Shown here piece after piece: positions 31,564-40,362 of a stretch of 64,000 nt of DNA. The notes under the pieces were generated by a model. The model ran no database searches. It was not told the DNA's origin and saw only the letters and a program-made list of their open reading frames with translations. Made by a program: the position numbers and the translations under genes. This DNA comes from Spirochaetia bacterium 38H-sp. GTDB taxonomy: Bacteria; Spirochaetota; Spirochaetia; Winmispirales; Winmispiraceae. Positions within the stretch are counted from its first letter, which is position 1. Each line of letters starts with the position of its first letter. Location: NCBI GenBank assembly GCA_039023545.1, contig JBCHKQ010000001.1, forward strand, positions 248,001 to 312,000, given 5' to 3'.

Positions 31564-32493
31564 ATGGGGACTTTTTTATCTTATCTGATAAGCTTTTTTA
31601 TCCTATGGCTGGTGTTCACCATATTTTTCAGACTGATACGGATTGTACCGGAACAGGAAGCGTGGATTGTCGAGCAGTTTGGTAAGTATCGCAAGACATT
31701 AGGTGCAGGATTGCATATTATTATACCTATTATCCAGAAAGTGGCATATAAGCATACACTTAAAGAACAGGTAATAGATGTGTCCCCTCAATCATGTATA
31801 ACCAAGGATAATGTGCAGGTTACTGTCGACGGAGTGCTTTACCTAAAGGTAGTAGATCCTGTCAAAGCAAGCTACGGTATAAACAATTATATATATGCTT
31901 CTATACAGTTATCTCAGACAACAATGCGTTCCGAAATAGGAAAAATAGAGCTTGATAATACTTTTTCTGAGCGTGATACCATCAACAACAATATTGTAAA
32001 AGCTGTAGATGTAGCATCCGACCCATGGGGTGTAAAGGTTACACGTTATGAGATAAAGGATATAACACCTCCATTATCTGTTCTGGAATCCATGGAACAG
32101 CAGGTAATGGCAGAAAGAGAAAAGCGAGCCCAAATTCTTGAAAGTGAGGGAGAAAGAGAGGCCAATATCAATACTGCCAAGGGAGAAAAGCAGAGCGCAA
32201 TAAATACTTCGGAAGGAGAAAAGATCGCAAGGATAAATAAGGCAGAGGGAGAGGCTTACTACATAAGGACAGTTGCGGAAGCAACGGCAGAAAGTCTGGA
32301 AGAGGTTTCCAAGGCAATTGCAGAACCAGGCGGGAAACAGGCTGTAAAACTCAAGATTGCTCAGGACTTTATAGCAAAACTCAACACCATACTCAATAGT
32401 TCCAAGACATCTGTTATGCCACTGGATTTGAGCCAGATTAAGGCGGTTTTTGATACAGCAAGTAACTCCGGTCTTATAAAAGGAGGTAAATAA
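31564..32493 (+). CDS. SPFH/stomatin-family (paraslipin) membrane protein 1
   Basis: One N-terminal transmembrane segment (LISFFILWLVFTIFFRLI) anchors an SPFH/band-7 domain: VPEQEAWIVEQFGKYRKTL, QVIDVSPQSCITKDNVQV, DGVLYLKVVDPVKASYGI (landmarks along residues 27-105). A coiled-coil region rich in Ala/Glu follows (about 180-250, AEREKRAQILESEGER). Such proteins oligomerise into membrane rings and scaffold microdomains or modulate membrane proteases. AAGGAG lies before the ATG. It overlaps its paralogue by 1 bp; the two are about half identical by eye in the SPFH part. Confidence 0.92.
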   Translation: MGTFLSYLISFFILWLVFTIFFRLIRIVPEQEAWIVEQFGKYRKTLGAGLHIIIPIIQKVAYKHTLKEQVIDVSPQSCITKDNVQVTVDGVLYLKVVDPVKASYGINNYIYASIQLSQTTMRSEIGKIELDNTFSERDTINNNIVKAVDVASDPWGVKVTRYEIKDITPPLSVLESMEQQVMAEREKRAQILESEGEREANINTAKGEKQSAINTSEGEKIARINKAEGEAYYIRTVAEATAESLEEVSKAIAEPGGKQAVKLKIAQDFIAKLNTILNSSKTSVMPLDLSQIKAVFDTASNSGLIKGGK

Positions 32494-33419
32494 TGGGTGA
32501 ATTTATACTTATTCCTATTTTTGTTGTTCTCGGGATAATAGCTTTTATTTTTATTATACAGATTTTTAGGAGTATAAGAATTGTCCCAGCACAGACTGTT
32601 CTTATCGTAGAAAGGCTTGGCAAGTATTCCAAAACCCTGGAAGCAGGGTTCCATATTCTTGTGCCGTTTATAGATGTAGTACGGTATCAGCATTCTTTAA
32701 AAGAACAGGCAATAGATGTCCCCAGACAAACAGCAATTACCAAGGATAATGTCAAGATAGAAATAGATGGTGTTCTTTATTTTAAGGTAGTAGATCCTGT
32801 TAAAGCAAGCTACGGAATAACCAACTATGCATATGCAACAGTGCAGCTTGCTCAGACTACAATGCGCTCTGCCATAGGGCTTCTTAATCTGGATAAGACT
32901 TTTGAAGAAAGAGATAATCTCAATGCTCAGATTCTCAAAGAGATATCGGATGCAACAGAGCCATGGGGCGTACAGATTATAAGGTATGAGATACAGAATA
33001 TAAATGTTCCTCCTACTATTTTAAATGCCATGGAATACCAGATGAAGGCAGAGAGAGAAAAACGTGCCAGAATAGAAAAAAGCTTAGGAGAGATGGAATC
33101 TTCTATCAATTATTCTCAGGGATATATGCAAAAACTTATTCAGGATAGTGAGGGAGAAAAGCAGTCTTTTATAAACAAAGCAGATGGTAAAGCAGCAGAG
33201 ATAAGGGCTCTGGGGAAAGCTACTGCAGAGAGTATACGTTCTCTTGCAAAGGCGGTTTCATCTTCTGCAGGAGAAGATGCTGTTATGCTGCAAATTTCTC
33301 AGGAATATCTAAATACGCTGGAGAGTATAGGAAAGGATGATACGTCTATAATCCTGCCTCTTGATATATCGGATGTGGATAAGGTTTTGTCCAATCTTAA
33401 TAAATATATAAAAGGATAA
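32493..33419 (+). CDS. SPFH/stomatin-family (paraslipin) membrane protein 2
   Basis: A second SPFH protein of nearly equal length (308 aa), starting at the ATG that overlaps the stop of the first (TAATG), with AGGAGG a few nt upstream. Order: N-terminal TM helix (IFVVLGIIAFIFIIQIF), SPFH domain with VPAQTVLIVERLGKYSKTLE and AIDVPRQTAITKDNVKIEID, and coiled-coil tail (MKAEREKRARIEKSLGEME). The tandem pair probably arose by duplication and may form hetero-oligomers like HflK/HflC. It ends 19 bp before a hairpin shared with the convergent aspS operon. Confidence 0.92.
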   Translation: MGEFILIPIFVVLGIIAFIFIIQIFRSIRIVPAQTVLIVERLGKYSKTLEAGFHILVPFIDVVRYQHSLKEQAIDVPRQTAITKDNVKIEIDGVLYFKVVDPVKASYGITNYAYATVQLAQTTMRSAIGLLNLDKTFEERDNLNAQILKEISDATEPWGVQIIRYEIQNINVPPTILNAMEYQMKAEREKRARIEKSLGEMESSINYSQGYMQKLIQDSEGEKQSFINKADGKAAEIRALGKATAESIRSLAKAVSSSAGEDAVMLQISQEYLNTLESIGKDDTSIILPLDISDVDKVLSNLNKYIKG

Positions 33420-33437
33420 GTTTTTTCTGCGGAGGGG

Positions 33438-33475
33438 AAAAAAGCGGGGACGCTCTATGAGCGTCCCCGCGTTCA
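33438..33475 (-). terminator. Tagged terminator of the gatCAB-aspS operon
   Basis: On the minus strand ATGAACG (core GAACG, 33474-33470), a 12-bp perfect stem GCGGGGACGCTC (33470-33459) with GAGCGTCCCCGC (33455-33444), 3-nt loop and six T. It lies 15 bp after the aspS stop and may also stop the convergent SPFH transcript. Confidence 0.9.
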
Positions 33476-33489
33476 TTTTATAATAATAA

Positions 33490-34761
33490 TCAGGGTGTTA
33501 CTCTTTTCCTGTCACGGGGAAAAAGGCTCGCTTCTTTTACGTTGGCAAGTCCAAGTATTTTTTGTGTGAGCCTTTCCAGTCCTATTGCAAAGCCTCCATG
33601 AGGAGGACATCCGTATTTGAAGATGTCCATGTATCCTCCAAGGCCTTCTTCCGTAAGGCCAAAGTGAGGCAGTACTTCCTTTAACATGTTATAATCGTTT
33701 ATGCGGCGTCCGCCTGTTGTTATCTCAAGTCCGCGAAACAAGAGGTCAAAGCTCTTTGTACTTCTGCCATCCGGATAGGTGTAGAACGGCCGCGCTCGTC
33801 TCGGAAAGCTATGGACAAAGACCGCTTCTATGCCGGCTTCTTCTGCTGCCCAGTCACACAGTACTCTCTCCGCCTCAGGATTGAGCTCAAAGAGTTTTTT
33901 GCCGGCTCTGTCAGATGCTATTTTTTTTGCTTCATCATAGGGTATTCTGGGGATTTTACTTACTTTGTCAGGATCAGGTACTGTGGCACCCCAAAGGTTT
34001 AATATATCCGCATGGTTTTTTGCTGTCTCTTCAAAGATGTAGGACAAAATCCCTTCTTCCAGGTCCATAAGCTCGTGCTCGCTTTCTATAAAGCCCATCT
34101 CAACATCCATGGATACGTATTCGTTGAGGTGTCTCGGAGTATCGTGTTTTTCTGCTCTGTATGCCATACCTATTTCAAAGACCCGCTCAAGTCCGGATGC
34201 TACCATGGCCTGCTTATAAAACTGGGGGGACTGTGCAAGATAGACCTTGTTATCAAAGTAATTGACTTCAAAGAGCCCTGTCCCTCCTTCTGTTCCGCTA
34301 GATATTAGTTTGCTTGTTTTTATCTCTGTAAAATCCTTGCTGCGAAGGTAATCTGCAAAATACTTTACAAGTCCTGACTGCATCTGGAATATGCTTCTTA
34401 TCTTTGGATTTCTGAGTGATATAAGTCTGTTGTCAAGTATGGCTTCTATGGAGAGTTGTGAGGGATCCTGATTTACAGGTATGGGAAGATCCTGCTCCGC
34501 TTTTGCAAGTACTTCTATACTGCTTACGTGTATCTCTGCTCCACCTTCTGCCTTGTCACTGGCTTCTACTTTTCCACTTGCGCTTATAACATACTCATGG
34601 CCTATATCAGGGCTTCCCTGAAATACAAGCTGTATCAACCCGCTCCTGTCTCTCAAAAGAACAAAGGATATTCCCCCAAGCTCTCTTATCCTGTGTACCC
34701 AACCCTGTACTGTTATTTCTTTTCCTATGTGCTGTGATACTTCTTTTGCCAGGGTTCTCAC
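33490..34761 (-). CDS. aspS: Aspartyl-tRNA synthetase, archaeal type, probably non-discriminating
   Basis: A short class II AspRS (423 aa) without the bacterial insertion domain, thus the archaeal/eukaryotic-like type. The anticodon-binding OB fold contains [17 protein letters not shown]; class II motifs include the motif 2 region [21 protein letters not shown] and motif 3 [15 protein letters not shown]. His23 in GWVHRIR is at the position where non-discriminating archaeal AspRS have His and discriminating ones Trp. It overlaps gatB by 4 bp (ATGA), fitting a pathway that charges tRNA-Asn with Asp for GatCAB to amidate. No AsnRS is seen here. Confidence 0.92.
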   Translation of the reverse strand: MRTLAKEVSQHIGKEITVQGWVHRIRELGGISFVLLRDRSGLIQLVFQGSPDIGHEYVISASGKVEASDKAEGGAEIHVSSIEVLAKAEQDLPIPVNQDPSQLSIEAILDNRLISLRNPKIRSIFQMQSGLVKYFADYLRSKDFTEIKTSKLISSGTEGGTGLFEVNYFDNKVYLAQSPQFYKQAMVASGLERVFEIGMAYRAEKHDTPRHLNEYVSMDVEMGFIESEHELMDLEEGILSYIFEETAKNHADILNLWGATVPDPDKVSKIPRIPYDEAKKIASDRAGKKLFELNPEAERVLCDWAAEEAGIEAVFVHSFPRRARPFYTYPDGRSTKSFDLLFRGLEITTGGRRINDYNMLKEVLPHFGLTEEGLGGYMDIFKYGCPPHGGFAIGLERLTQKILGLANVKEASLFPRDRKRVTP

Positions 34762-36194
34762 TCAGTGCCTCCTCTTATTATATCTATCAGAGTTTTTCTT
34801 GCCTCTTCCGGATGGGCACGTCCTGATGTACGTGCCATAAGTTTTCCCATAAGAAAGCCAAGAGGCTTATCATCACCTGCTTTTACCTGGTCTGCTGCCG
34901 TGCTGTTTTCTTGTATAACAGCATTTATATGTGCATAAAGCTCATCTTTGGATAACTGCTTCCAACCTTTTTCTTCTATAATTGTCAGAGGGTCTTTGTT
35001 CTCTTCAAATATTGCTATCAATACCTGCTTTGCTATTTTACCGTGGATCTCCCCGGTTTTAAGCAAACTCATGAGTGATACAAACCTCTCAAGGCTTAGA
35101 GGACTATCCGTCAGTTCCATCTTCTGTCTGTTGAGCTGTCTTGCGACATCCCCCGCAAGCCATGATGCTGCAACTTGGGGCTCTGCACCTTTTTTCACTG
35201 CAGTTTCAAAGAAATCTGCTCGCGCTATCTCCTCACAAAGATAATCTGCTTGCTGCTCCGTAAGGCCATAACTTTTGATAAAGCGCTGTTTTTTTGCAAG
35301 AGGAAGTTCCACTTGGGCTTTTTCCACATCCTCAAGGAAGCTCTTATCTGGTCTAAAAGGAGGCAAATCCGGCTCGGGGAAATATCTATAATCATGAGCG
35401 CTCTCTTTTGTTCTCATGGGTTCTGTGACATCCCTATTTTCATTCCAAAGCCTTGTTTCCTGTATTATGGGTTTGCCTTCATCCATCAGAGCTGTCTGCC
35501 GTTCTATCTCATAGTCAAGACCAAGCCTTACAAAACGGCTGGAGTTGAGGTTTTTTATCTCTACTTTTGTACCAAGCCCCTGTCCCTTCTTATTGATAGA
35601 AACATTGGCATCACATCTTAAAGAACCCTCTTCCATGTTACCGTCACAGACCCCAAGGTATCTTACCATCTTTCTGAGCTCGTGTATCAATGCTTCTGCT
35701 TCCGCCCCGGTGCACATATCAGGCTCGGTAACTATCTCAAGAAGAGGTGTCCCTGCTCTATTATAGTCACAGAGAGAAACATCTCCTGCATGTATCATCT
35801 TACCTGCATCTTCTTCCAGGTGAACTTCGTGTATTCTTACACGTTTTGTTTCTCCTGATATCTCTATGTCTATGTATCCATCACGTCCTATGGGGTCTTC
35901 AAACTGGGAAATCTGATAGTTCTTGGGCATATCTGGATAAAAATAATTCTTTCTCGCAAATACGGCACTATCCGCCAGTTTGCAGTTTAATGCCCTCGCT
36001 ACTATGTATCCCATTTTTATCGCCTGTTCGTTGAGATTGGGTAAAACTCCTGGATACCCCAGACATACGGGACATACATTGGTATTGGGTTCATCACCAA
36101 AATTTGCCTTACAGGAGCAAAAAACTTTACTTTTGGTCAAAAGCTGGATATGTATCTCTAGACCTATAAATGACTGATACACGGCTAACTCCAT
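34758..36194 (-). CDS. gatB: Asp-tRNA(Asn)/Glu-tRNA(Gln) amidotransferase subunit B
   Basis: GatB binds the mischarged tRNA and houses the kinase/transamidase site. The 478-residue protein has the family start IGLEIHIQLLTKSKVFCSC, CPVCLGYPGVLP, the zinc-type Cys set, RKNYFYPDMPKNYQISQFE and VHLEEDAGK, with the C-terminal YqeY-like tRNA-binding tail GKLMARTSGRAHPEE (landmarks). It overlaps gatA by 10 bp upstream and aspS by 4 bp downstream. Full length, no oddities. Confidence 0.97.
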   Translation of the reverse strand: MELAVYQSFIGLEIHIQLLTKSKVFCSCKANFGDEPNTNVCPVCLGYPGVLPNLNEQAIKMGYIVARALNCKLADSAVFARKNYFYPDMPKNYQISQFEDPIGRDGYIDIEISGETKRVRIHEVHLEEDAGKMIHAGDVSLCDYNRAGTPLLEIVTEPDMCTGAEAEALIHELRKMVRYLGVCDGNMEEGSLRCDANVSINKKGQGLGTKVEIKNLNSSRFVRLGLDYEIERQTALMDEGKPIIQETRLWNENRDVTEPMRTKESAHDYRYFPEPDLPPFRPDKSFLEDVEKAQVELPLAKKQRFIKSYGLTEQQADYLCEEIARADFFETAVKKGAEPQVAASWLAGDVARQLNRQKMELTDSPLSLERFVSLMSLLKTGEIHGKIAKQVLIAIFEENKDPLTIIEEKGWKQLSKDELYAHINAVIQENSTAADQVKAGDDKPLGFLMGKLMARTSGRAHPEEARKTLIDIIRGGTE

Positions 36195-37549
36195 AGTGGT
36201 AAATATTTTTCTGGATATTCTATCGTAAAAACTTCTCTAAAGGCTCTTGCCGTATCAAAAAGCCTCTTTTCCGCAAAAGCAGGTCCGACAAGCTGCATAC
36301 CAACAGGAAGGTTATTCTCCTGTCCGGCAGGAAAGGCAAGGGCAGGTACACCGGCCATATTGGCTGTTGTTGTAAACTTATCAGCCATTTTCTGCTGAAA
36401 AGAAGAAAGTCCTGCTTCTCCATGCAAGAATGCCTGTGTGGGAAATACCGGCATGAGAAGTACATCACTCTTTTTAAATATCTCATCAAGAGCCATTCTT
36501 ATTGCAGTACGGATTTTCTGAGCCTTGTGGTAATACTTGTCCTGAAAGCCAGACCTTAAGACAAAAGTCCCCAGAAGTATTCTTAGCTTTACCTCGGGAC
36601 CAAAGCCCTCACTTCTTGATTTTTCTACAAGTTCTTGCGGATTTTCCGCCCATACTGTTCTGTGTCCGTATCTTATTCCCGTATACCTGGCAAGGTTTGC
36701 ACTTGCTTCCGCAGTAGCTATTGTGTAGTAGGCAGGAACAACATAATCCAAGACAGGGAGCTCAACATCAACTATCTCGTATCCAAGGGATTTAAATCCT
36801 TCTTCTGTCTTGGTATAGACTTTTGCTACAGCATCATCCAGCCCCAAGTCTCCTCTGAGTACGGCTATGCGTTTTACATCTGGAGAAACTTCTTCTATCT
36901 CAACAGAAGACTGGTCCCGATCATCCTCACCCTTTATAATATCATAGACTTTTTCTACAATATTTATATCCCTTGCCAGAGGTCCTATTACCTCAAGGGA
37001 GGAGGCATAAGCAACAAGCCCATATCTTGAGACCGTACCATATGTAGGCTTAAGACCATATACACCACAGAAGGCTGCAGGCTGTCTTATGGAACCTCCA
37101 GTATCAGTTCCTAAGGCACAGGGGACAATCCCCGCTGCAACGGCTGCAGCACTTCCTCCAGACGACCCCCCTGCAACTCTGGAAGTGTCCCAAGGATTGT
37201 TTGTAATTTTGAGAGCAGAATTATCGCAGGATGAGCCCATTCCAAATTCATCCAGGTTTGTTTTACCGGCAACAACCGCACCTTGTTCTATAAGCTTTTT
37301 TATTGCCGTTGCACTGTAAGGGCTGGATAGGTTTTCTAGCATCTTAGAACCACACGTAAGAGGAAAGCCCTCAACAGCTATGTTGTCTTTGACACCGCAT
37401 AAGAGGCCTACAAGTTCCCCGCGTTTTTCCGCAAGGTCATAGCCTTTTTTTATATCCACGGAGAGAAAAGAACCTATTTCCTTATCCCTCTGCAAAAGTT
37501 TATCTTCATACGTGCTTATATCAGCTTCTTTTATTGGCTTGTAATCCAT
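36185..37549 (-). CDS. gatA: Asp-tRNA(Asn)/Glu-tRNA(Gln) amidotransferase subunit A
   Basis: GatA is the glutaminase (amidase signature) subunit that supplies ammonia to GatB. The amidase-signature Ser-cisSer-Lys site is visible: Lys in GVKDNIAVEG, GSSGGSAAAVAAG and the nucleophile region LGTDTGGSIRQPAAFCG. Length 454 aa is a little below the usual 480. The start ATG 37549 has AGGTGAG upstream, 15 bp after gatC. It works with gatC and gatB in a gatC-gatA-gatB-aspS operon. Confidence 0.97.
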   Translation of the reverse strand: MDYKPIKEADISTYEDKLLQRDKEIGSFLSVDIKKGYDLAEKRGELVGLLCGVKDNIAVEGFPLTCGSKMLENLSSPYSATAIKKLIEQGAVVAGKTNLDEFGMGSSCDNSALKITNNPWDTSRVAGGSSGGSAAAVAAGIVPCALGTDTGGSIRQPAAFCGVYGLKPTYGTVSRYGLVAYASSLEVIGPLARDINIVEKVYDIIKGEDDRDQSSVEIEEVSPDVKRIAVLRGDLGLDDAVAKVYTKTEEGFKSLGYEIVDVELPVLDYVVPAYYTIATAEASANLARYTGIRYGHRTVWAENPQELVEKSRSEGFGPEVKLRILLGTFVLRSGFQDKYYHKAQKIRTAIRMALDEIFKKSDVLLMPVFPTQAFLHGEAGLSSFQQKMADKFTTTANMAGVPALAFPAGQENNLPVGMQLVGPAFAEKRLFDTARAFREVFTIEYPEKYLPLWS

Positions 37550-37564
37550 AATAACTCACCTTTT

Positions 37565-37843
37565 TTACAGAACATTGGGAATAAGAAAATATCTATCTTC
37601 TTCCTCGGGGGCTGCATCAAGCAGCATGTCGTTGTCCGGGAACTCTCTTACTACATCTTTCCGAACTCTATTTTTCTTTACCAGAGCGTGTGTAGTGGGC
37701 TCCAGATTATCCACATCCAATTCTTCCATCTTTTCAAAATACGCAAGAATTTGTTCCACTTCTTGCATAAATTTTGCAAAATCTGCTTCTTCTAACCTCA
37801 ATGAAGCAAGTTCTGCCGTTACTTCCAATTCTTTTCTATCCAT
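37565..37843 (-). CDS. gatC: Asp-tRNA(Asn)/Glu-tRNA(Gln) amidotransferase subunit C
   Basis: The 92-residue GatC wraps around GatA and stabilises the GatAB complex. It has the family pattern: N-terminal helix LEVTAELASLRLEEADFAKFM, EVEQILAYFEKMEELDVDNLEPTTH and the C-terminal RKDVVREFPDNDMLLDAAPEEEDRYFLIPNVL (landmarks). First gene of the leftward operon. The 228-bp region upstream contains its promoter area and a tagged hairpin in the same orientation but with no gene before it. Confidence 0.95.
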   Translation of the reverse strand: MDRKELEVTAELASLRLEEADFAKFMQEVEQILAYFEKMEELDVDNLEPTTHALVKKNRVRKDVVREFPDNDMLLDAAPEEEDRYFLIPNVL

Positions 37844-37975
37844 AGTATTTGACTTTTACATGGTATTGGCCCTTGCGTCAAGGCACAGACAATGATACAC
37901 AAAATTGCATAAATATACAAGTTTATGCATAACATGCAGTTGTAACCAAAGGGTCTTTTTTGTGTTTTATTTTAT

Positions 37976-38014
37976 AAAAAAGGCACGCAAGCGTAGTGCA
38001 GTGTGCCGTTCGGT
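37976..38014 (-). terminator. Tagged hairpin in a divergent promoter region
   Basis: On the minus strand tag ACCGAACG (38014-38007), stem GGCAC (38007-38003) with GTGCC (37986-37982) around an 16-nt loop, then six T. It lies between divergent gatC and the glycosidase gene, so it ends no annotated transcript; it would block leftward transcription from the 38043 promoter region into gatC. Confidence 0.65.
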
Positions 38015-38042
38015 ATTATATTTTATCGGACAGCATTTTAAA

Positions 38043-38071
38043 TTGACCTGATAAAGGAAATTGGTTATATT
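38043..38071 (+). promoter_or_regulatory. Promoter of the glycosidase gene
   Basis: TTGACC (38043-38048), 17-nt spacer, TATATT (38066-38071). The -10 abuts an ATG at 38072, which would lie upstream of the transcription start, so that ATG is probably not used. Confidence 0.55.
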
Positions 38072-38152
38072 ATGTTGCACACATCTTCAAAAAAAATCGT
38101 TGACGGAGCACACAACAGTGCTACAATAGATAAAAATTGCACAGGAGCAACA

Positions 38153-39571
38153 GTGACAGACTCAAAATTTCCTCAAGTGCATCTCTATGACCAGGACTTG
38201 GTAGAGCTATACAATCAAAGCTGGGCGCTATTGGAGGATTTCTGGCAAACAGGAGATAGCAAAAACGGCTGGGCAAAGAGATTTTTTGCCTACTCCGATG
38301 ACAATGTTATCAATCTCGTAGACAGTTGTATGTCCACTTTTTTTCTGGTATACAGCAATAATGAGTATCCAGCAACACCTCAGCTTGATAATTTTTATAG
38401 CAAACAGGAAGAAAATGGTGCAATCAGAGCCAATTACCGCTTGGATACGGGAGAACCATACATAAGCCCGGATAATCCAGAGGGGCTTGCTTTGCCGCTT
38501 TTTGCCTGGGCAGAGTATAATGTATATCACAAGATTGGCAACAAGAAGAGAATAAAAGAGATAATGCCAGTCCTTCAAAAATATTATGACTGGCTAGAAA
38601 GCAATTTTCGCGATGAGACAGGCCTTTACCATGCCCCACTTGCTGCAACAAGCATCCCTGTTGCAACACGCGCAGAGACTTACTACCCTCTGGATTTTAA
38701 TGCTGTAATGGCTCTCAATGCCTATTATATGGCAGAGTTAGGAGATTTGCTCAACGATAAGGATCTTAGCTTCTACTATAAAAAACGCTATTTTGCCCTC
38801 AAAACACGCATCAATAATATGATGTGGGATGAAGACTCAGGTCTTTATTATGACCTCGATAAGGATAAAAACAAACTGACGATAAAAACATTGGCAGGAT
38901 ACTGGACACTGCTTACGGAGATTCCCGGAGAAAATCAGATTCAGAAACTGATTGCCAATCTCAAGGACCCGGAACTCTTTGGCACGGAGCATCCTTTTCC
39001 GGTAATATCCGTAGACGATGCTCAAAAAAACCCTCAAGAAAACTGTATCTTTTTTGCCGTATATCCTGCATACACATTTGTCCTGATAAAAGGCCTCAGC
39101 AATTACGGTTACCACGAGATGGCAAGAGAAACTGCCATGAGGCATCTTTATTTTATATTGGACACACTTCATCCAGGAGAAAATAAAAAAGGCTATCTGT
39201 GGGAAGCCTACAACCCCCACAAAGAAGGCCCCGCACAATGCCAGACAGAGGGCTTTCCCAAACAAAATAGAATACTTCATATAGCTTTATCCACAATAAC
39301 CCTGATGATAGAAAACGTAATAGGCCTTATAATAAGCCTTCCCAGAAAAACAGTAGACTGGATAATACCCACCCTTGAGATAATGGGGATAGAAAACCTC
39401 TACCTCAAGAGAAACTTTATCACAATACTCACCAACAAAAACAACATGGGCTGGGAAATCCGTCTGGAATCCGAAAAACTATATTACTTTACAATAGATA
39501 TACTTGGAGTCAAGAAAAAGACGCTACCAATCCCATCTGGAAAATGCTCGATACTGATTGACAAAATATAA
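38153..39571 (+). CDS. Trehalase/GH63-like (alpha/alpha)6-barrel glycosidase
   Basis: The protein resembles the (alpha/alpha)6 barrel of GH37/GH63-type glucosidases and mannosylglycerate hydrolases: NPEGLALPLFAWAEYNVYH, YYDWLESNFRDETGLYH, YYPLDFNAVMALNAYYMAEL, WDEDSGLYYDLD and GYLWEAYNPHKEG (landmarks). Acidic residues in these blocks could be the catalytic pair. No signal peptide, so a cytoplasmic sugar hydrolase is likely. I place the start at GTG 38153, with AGGAG 5 nt before it; ATG 38072 is in frame but abuts the -10 box and has no close site, which would add 27 residues. Exact substrate unknown. A tagged terminator follows. Confidence 0.82.
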   Translation: MTDSKFPQVHLYDQDLVELYNQSWALLEDFWQTGDSKNGWAKRFFAYSDDNVINLVDSCMSTFFLVYSNNEYPATPQLDNFYSKQEENGAIRANYRLDTGEPYISPDNPEGLALPLFAWAEYNVYHKIGNKKRIKEIMPVLQKYYDWLESNFRDETGLYHAPLAATSIPVATRAETYYPLDFNAVMALNAYYMAELGDLLNDKDLSFYYKKRYFALKTRINNMMWDEDSGLYYDLDKDKNKLTIKTLAGYWTLLTEIPGENQIQKLIANLKDPELFGTEHPFPVISVDDAQKNPQENCIFFAVYPAYTFVLIKGLSNYGYHEMARETAMRHLYFILDTLHPGENKKGYLWEAYNPHKEGPAQCQTEGFPKQNRILHIALSTITLMIENVIGLIISLPRKTVDWIIPTLEIMGIENLYLKRNFITILTNKNNMGWEIRLESEKLYYFTIDILGVKKKTLPIPSGKCSILIDKI

Positions 39572-39574
39572 AAA

Positions 39575-39615
39575 ACCGAACGGCTGATACGCCTGATAGC
39601 GTATCAGCCTTTTTT
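39575..39615 (+). terminator. Tagged terminator between glycosidase and deoD
   Basis: Tag ACCGAACG (39575-39582), 11-bp stem GGCTGATACGC (39582-39592) with GCGTATCAGCC (39599-39609), then six T. On the minus strand the same hairpin is followed by GTTCGGTTTTTT, so it may also end the deoD transcript. Confidence 0.9.
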
Positions 39616-39616
39616 A

Positions 39617-40330
39617 TCAGCCATGAACCTTTTTTGCAGCCTCCAGCGCAACCTCTACCATAGCAAGCATACCTTTCTCACGCTCCTCAGAACTTGTAAG
39701 CTCACCTGTAACCAGACTGTCACTTACAGTAAGAAGGGCAAGAGCCTTTGCCTTATTTCTTAGAGCAATCGCATAAAGAGCAGAAGTTTCCATCTCTACG
39801 GCAAGAATACCATTCTCTGCCCACAACTTCCACTCATCAGGATCATGCTGATAAAAAGTATCCGTAGAAATGACCCCTCCAACTCTAGAAGGCAGATTTT
39901 TCTTGGAAGCTGCCTCGTAAGCCGCAGAAAGCAACCCAAAATCAGCCCATGGAGCATAATCCATCCCTCTAAAACGTCTCTTATGCATAGAAGAATCAGT
40001 GGAAGCAGCAGAAGCAAGCACAAGATTATACAAACCAAGATCAGGCTGCAAACCACCACAAGTCCCTACTCTTATAAGAGTCTTGACCCCATAGTCACGG
40101 ACTAGCTCTTCCGTATAGATAGAAATAGAAGGCATACCCATCCCAGTCCCCTGTACAGAAACCTTCATTCCATTCCATGTTCCAGTAAAACCCAGCATAT
40201 TCCTTACCTGATTATAACACTTAACATCTTCCAAAAAATTCTCGGCAATCTGTTTTGCCCGCAAAGGATCTCCTGGAAGAAGCACAATATCTGCAATATC
40301 TCCCTGCTTTGCCTCTATATGTATACTCAT
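39617..40330 (-). CDS. deoD: Purine nucleoside phosphorylase, DeoD type
   Basis: DeoD splits purine (deoxy)nucleosides with phosphate to base and ribose-1-phosphate. The 237-residue protein starts with SIHIEAKQGDIADIVLLPGDPLRAK and has MLGFTGTWNG, GTGMGMPSISIYTEELV, LIRVGTCGG, VEMETSALYAIA and the catalytic Asp in LLTVSDSLV. Length is typical of the hexameric class. It lies 32 bp after the lipoate ligase gene and is probably the last gene of the leftward envelope/lipoate transcript, or has its own start; a clear promoter is not seen. Confidence 0.95.
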   Translation of the reverse strand: MSIHIEAKQGDIADIVLLPGDPLRAKQIAENFLEDVKCYNQVRNMLGFTGTWNGMKVSVQGTGMGMPSISIYTEELVRDYGVKTLIRVGTCGGLQPDLGLYNLVLASAASTDSSMHKRRFRGMDYAPWADFGLLSAAYEAASKKNLPSRVGGVISTDTFYQHDPDEWKLWAENGILAVEMETSALYAIALRNKAKALALLTVSDSLVTGELTSSEEREKGMLAMVEVALEAAKKVHG

Positions 40331-40362
40331 AAAGCCTCCATAAAATAAAATATATATAAATC

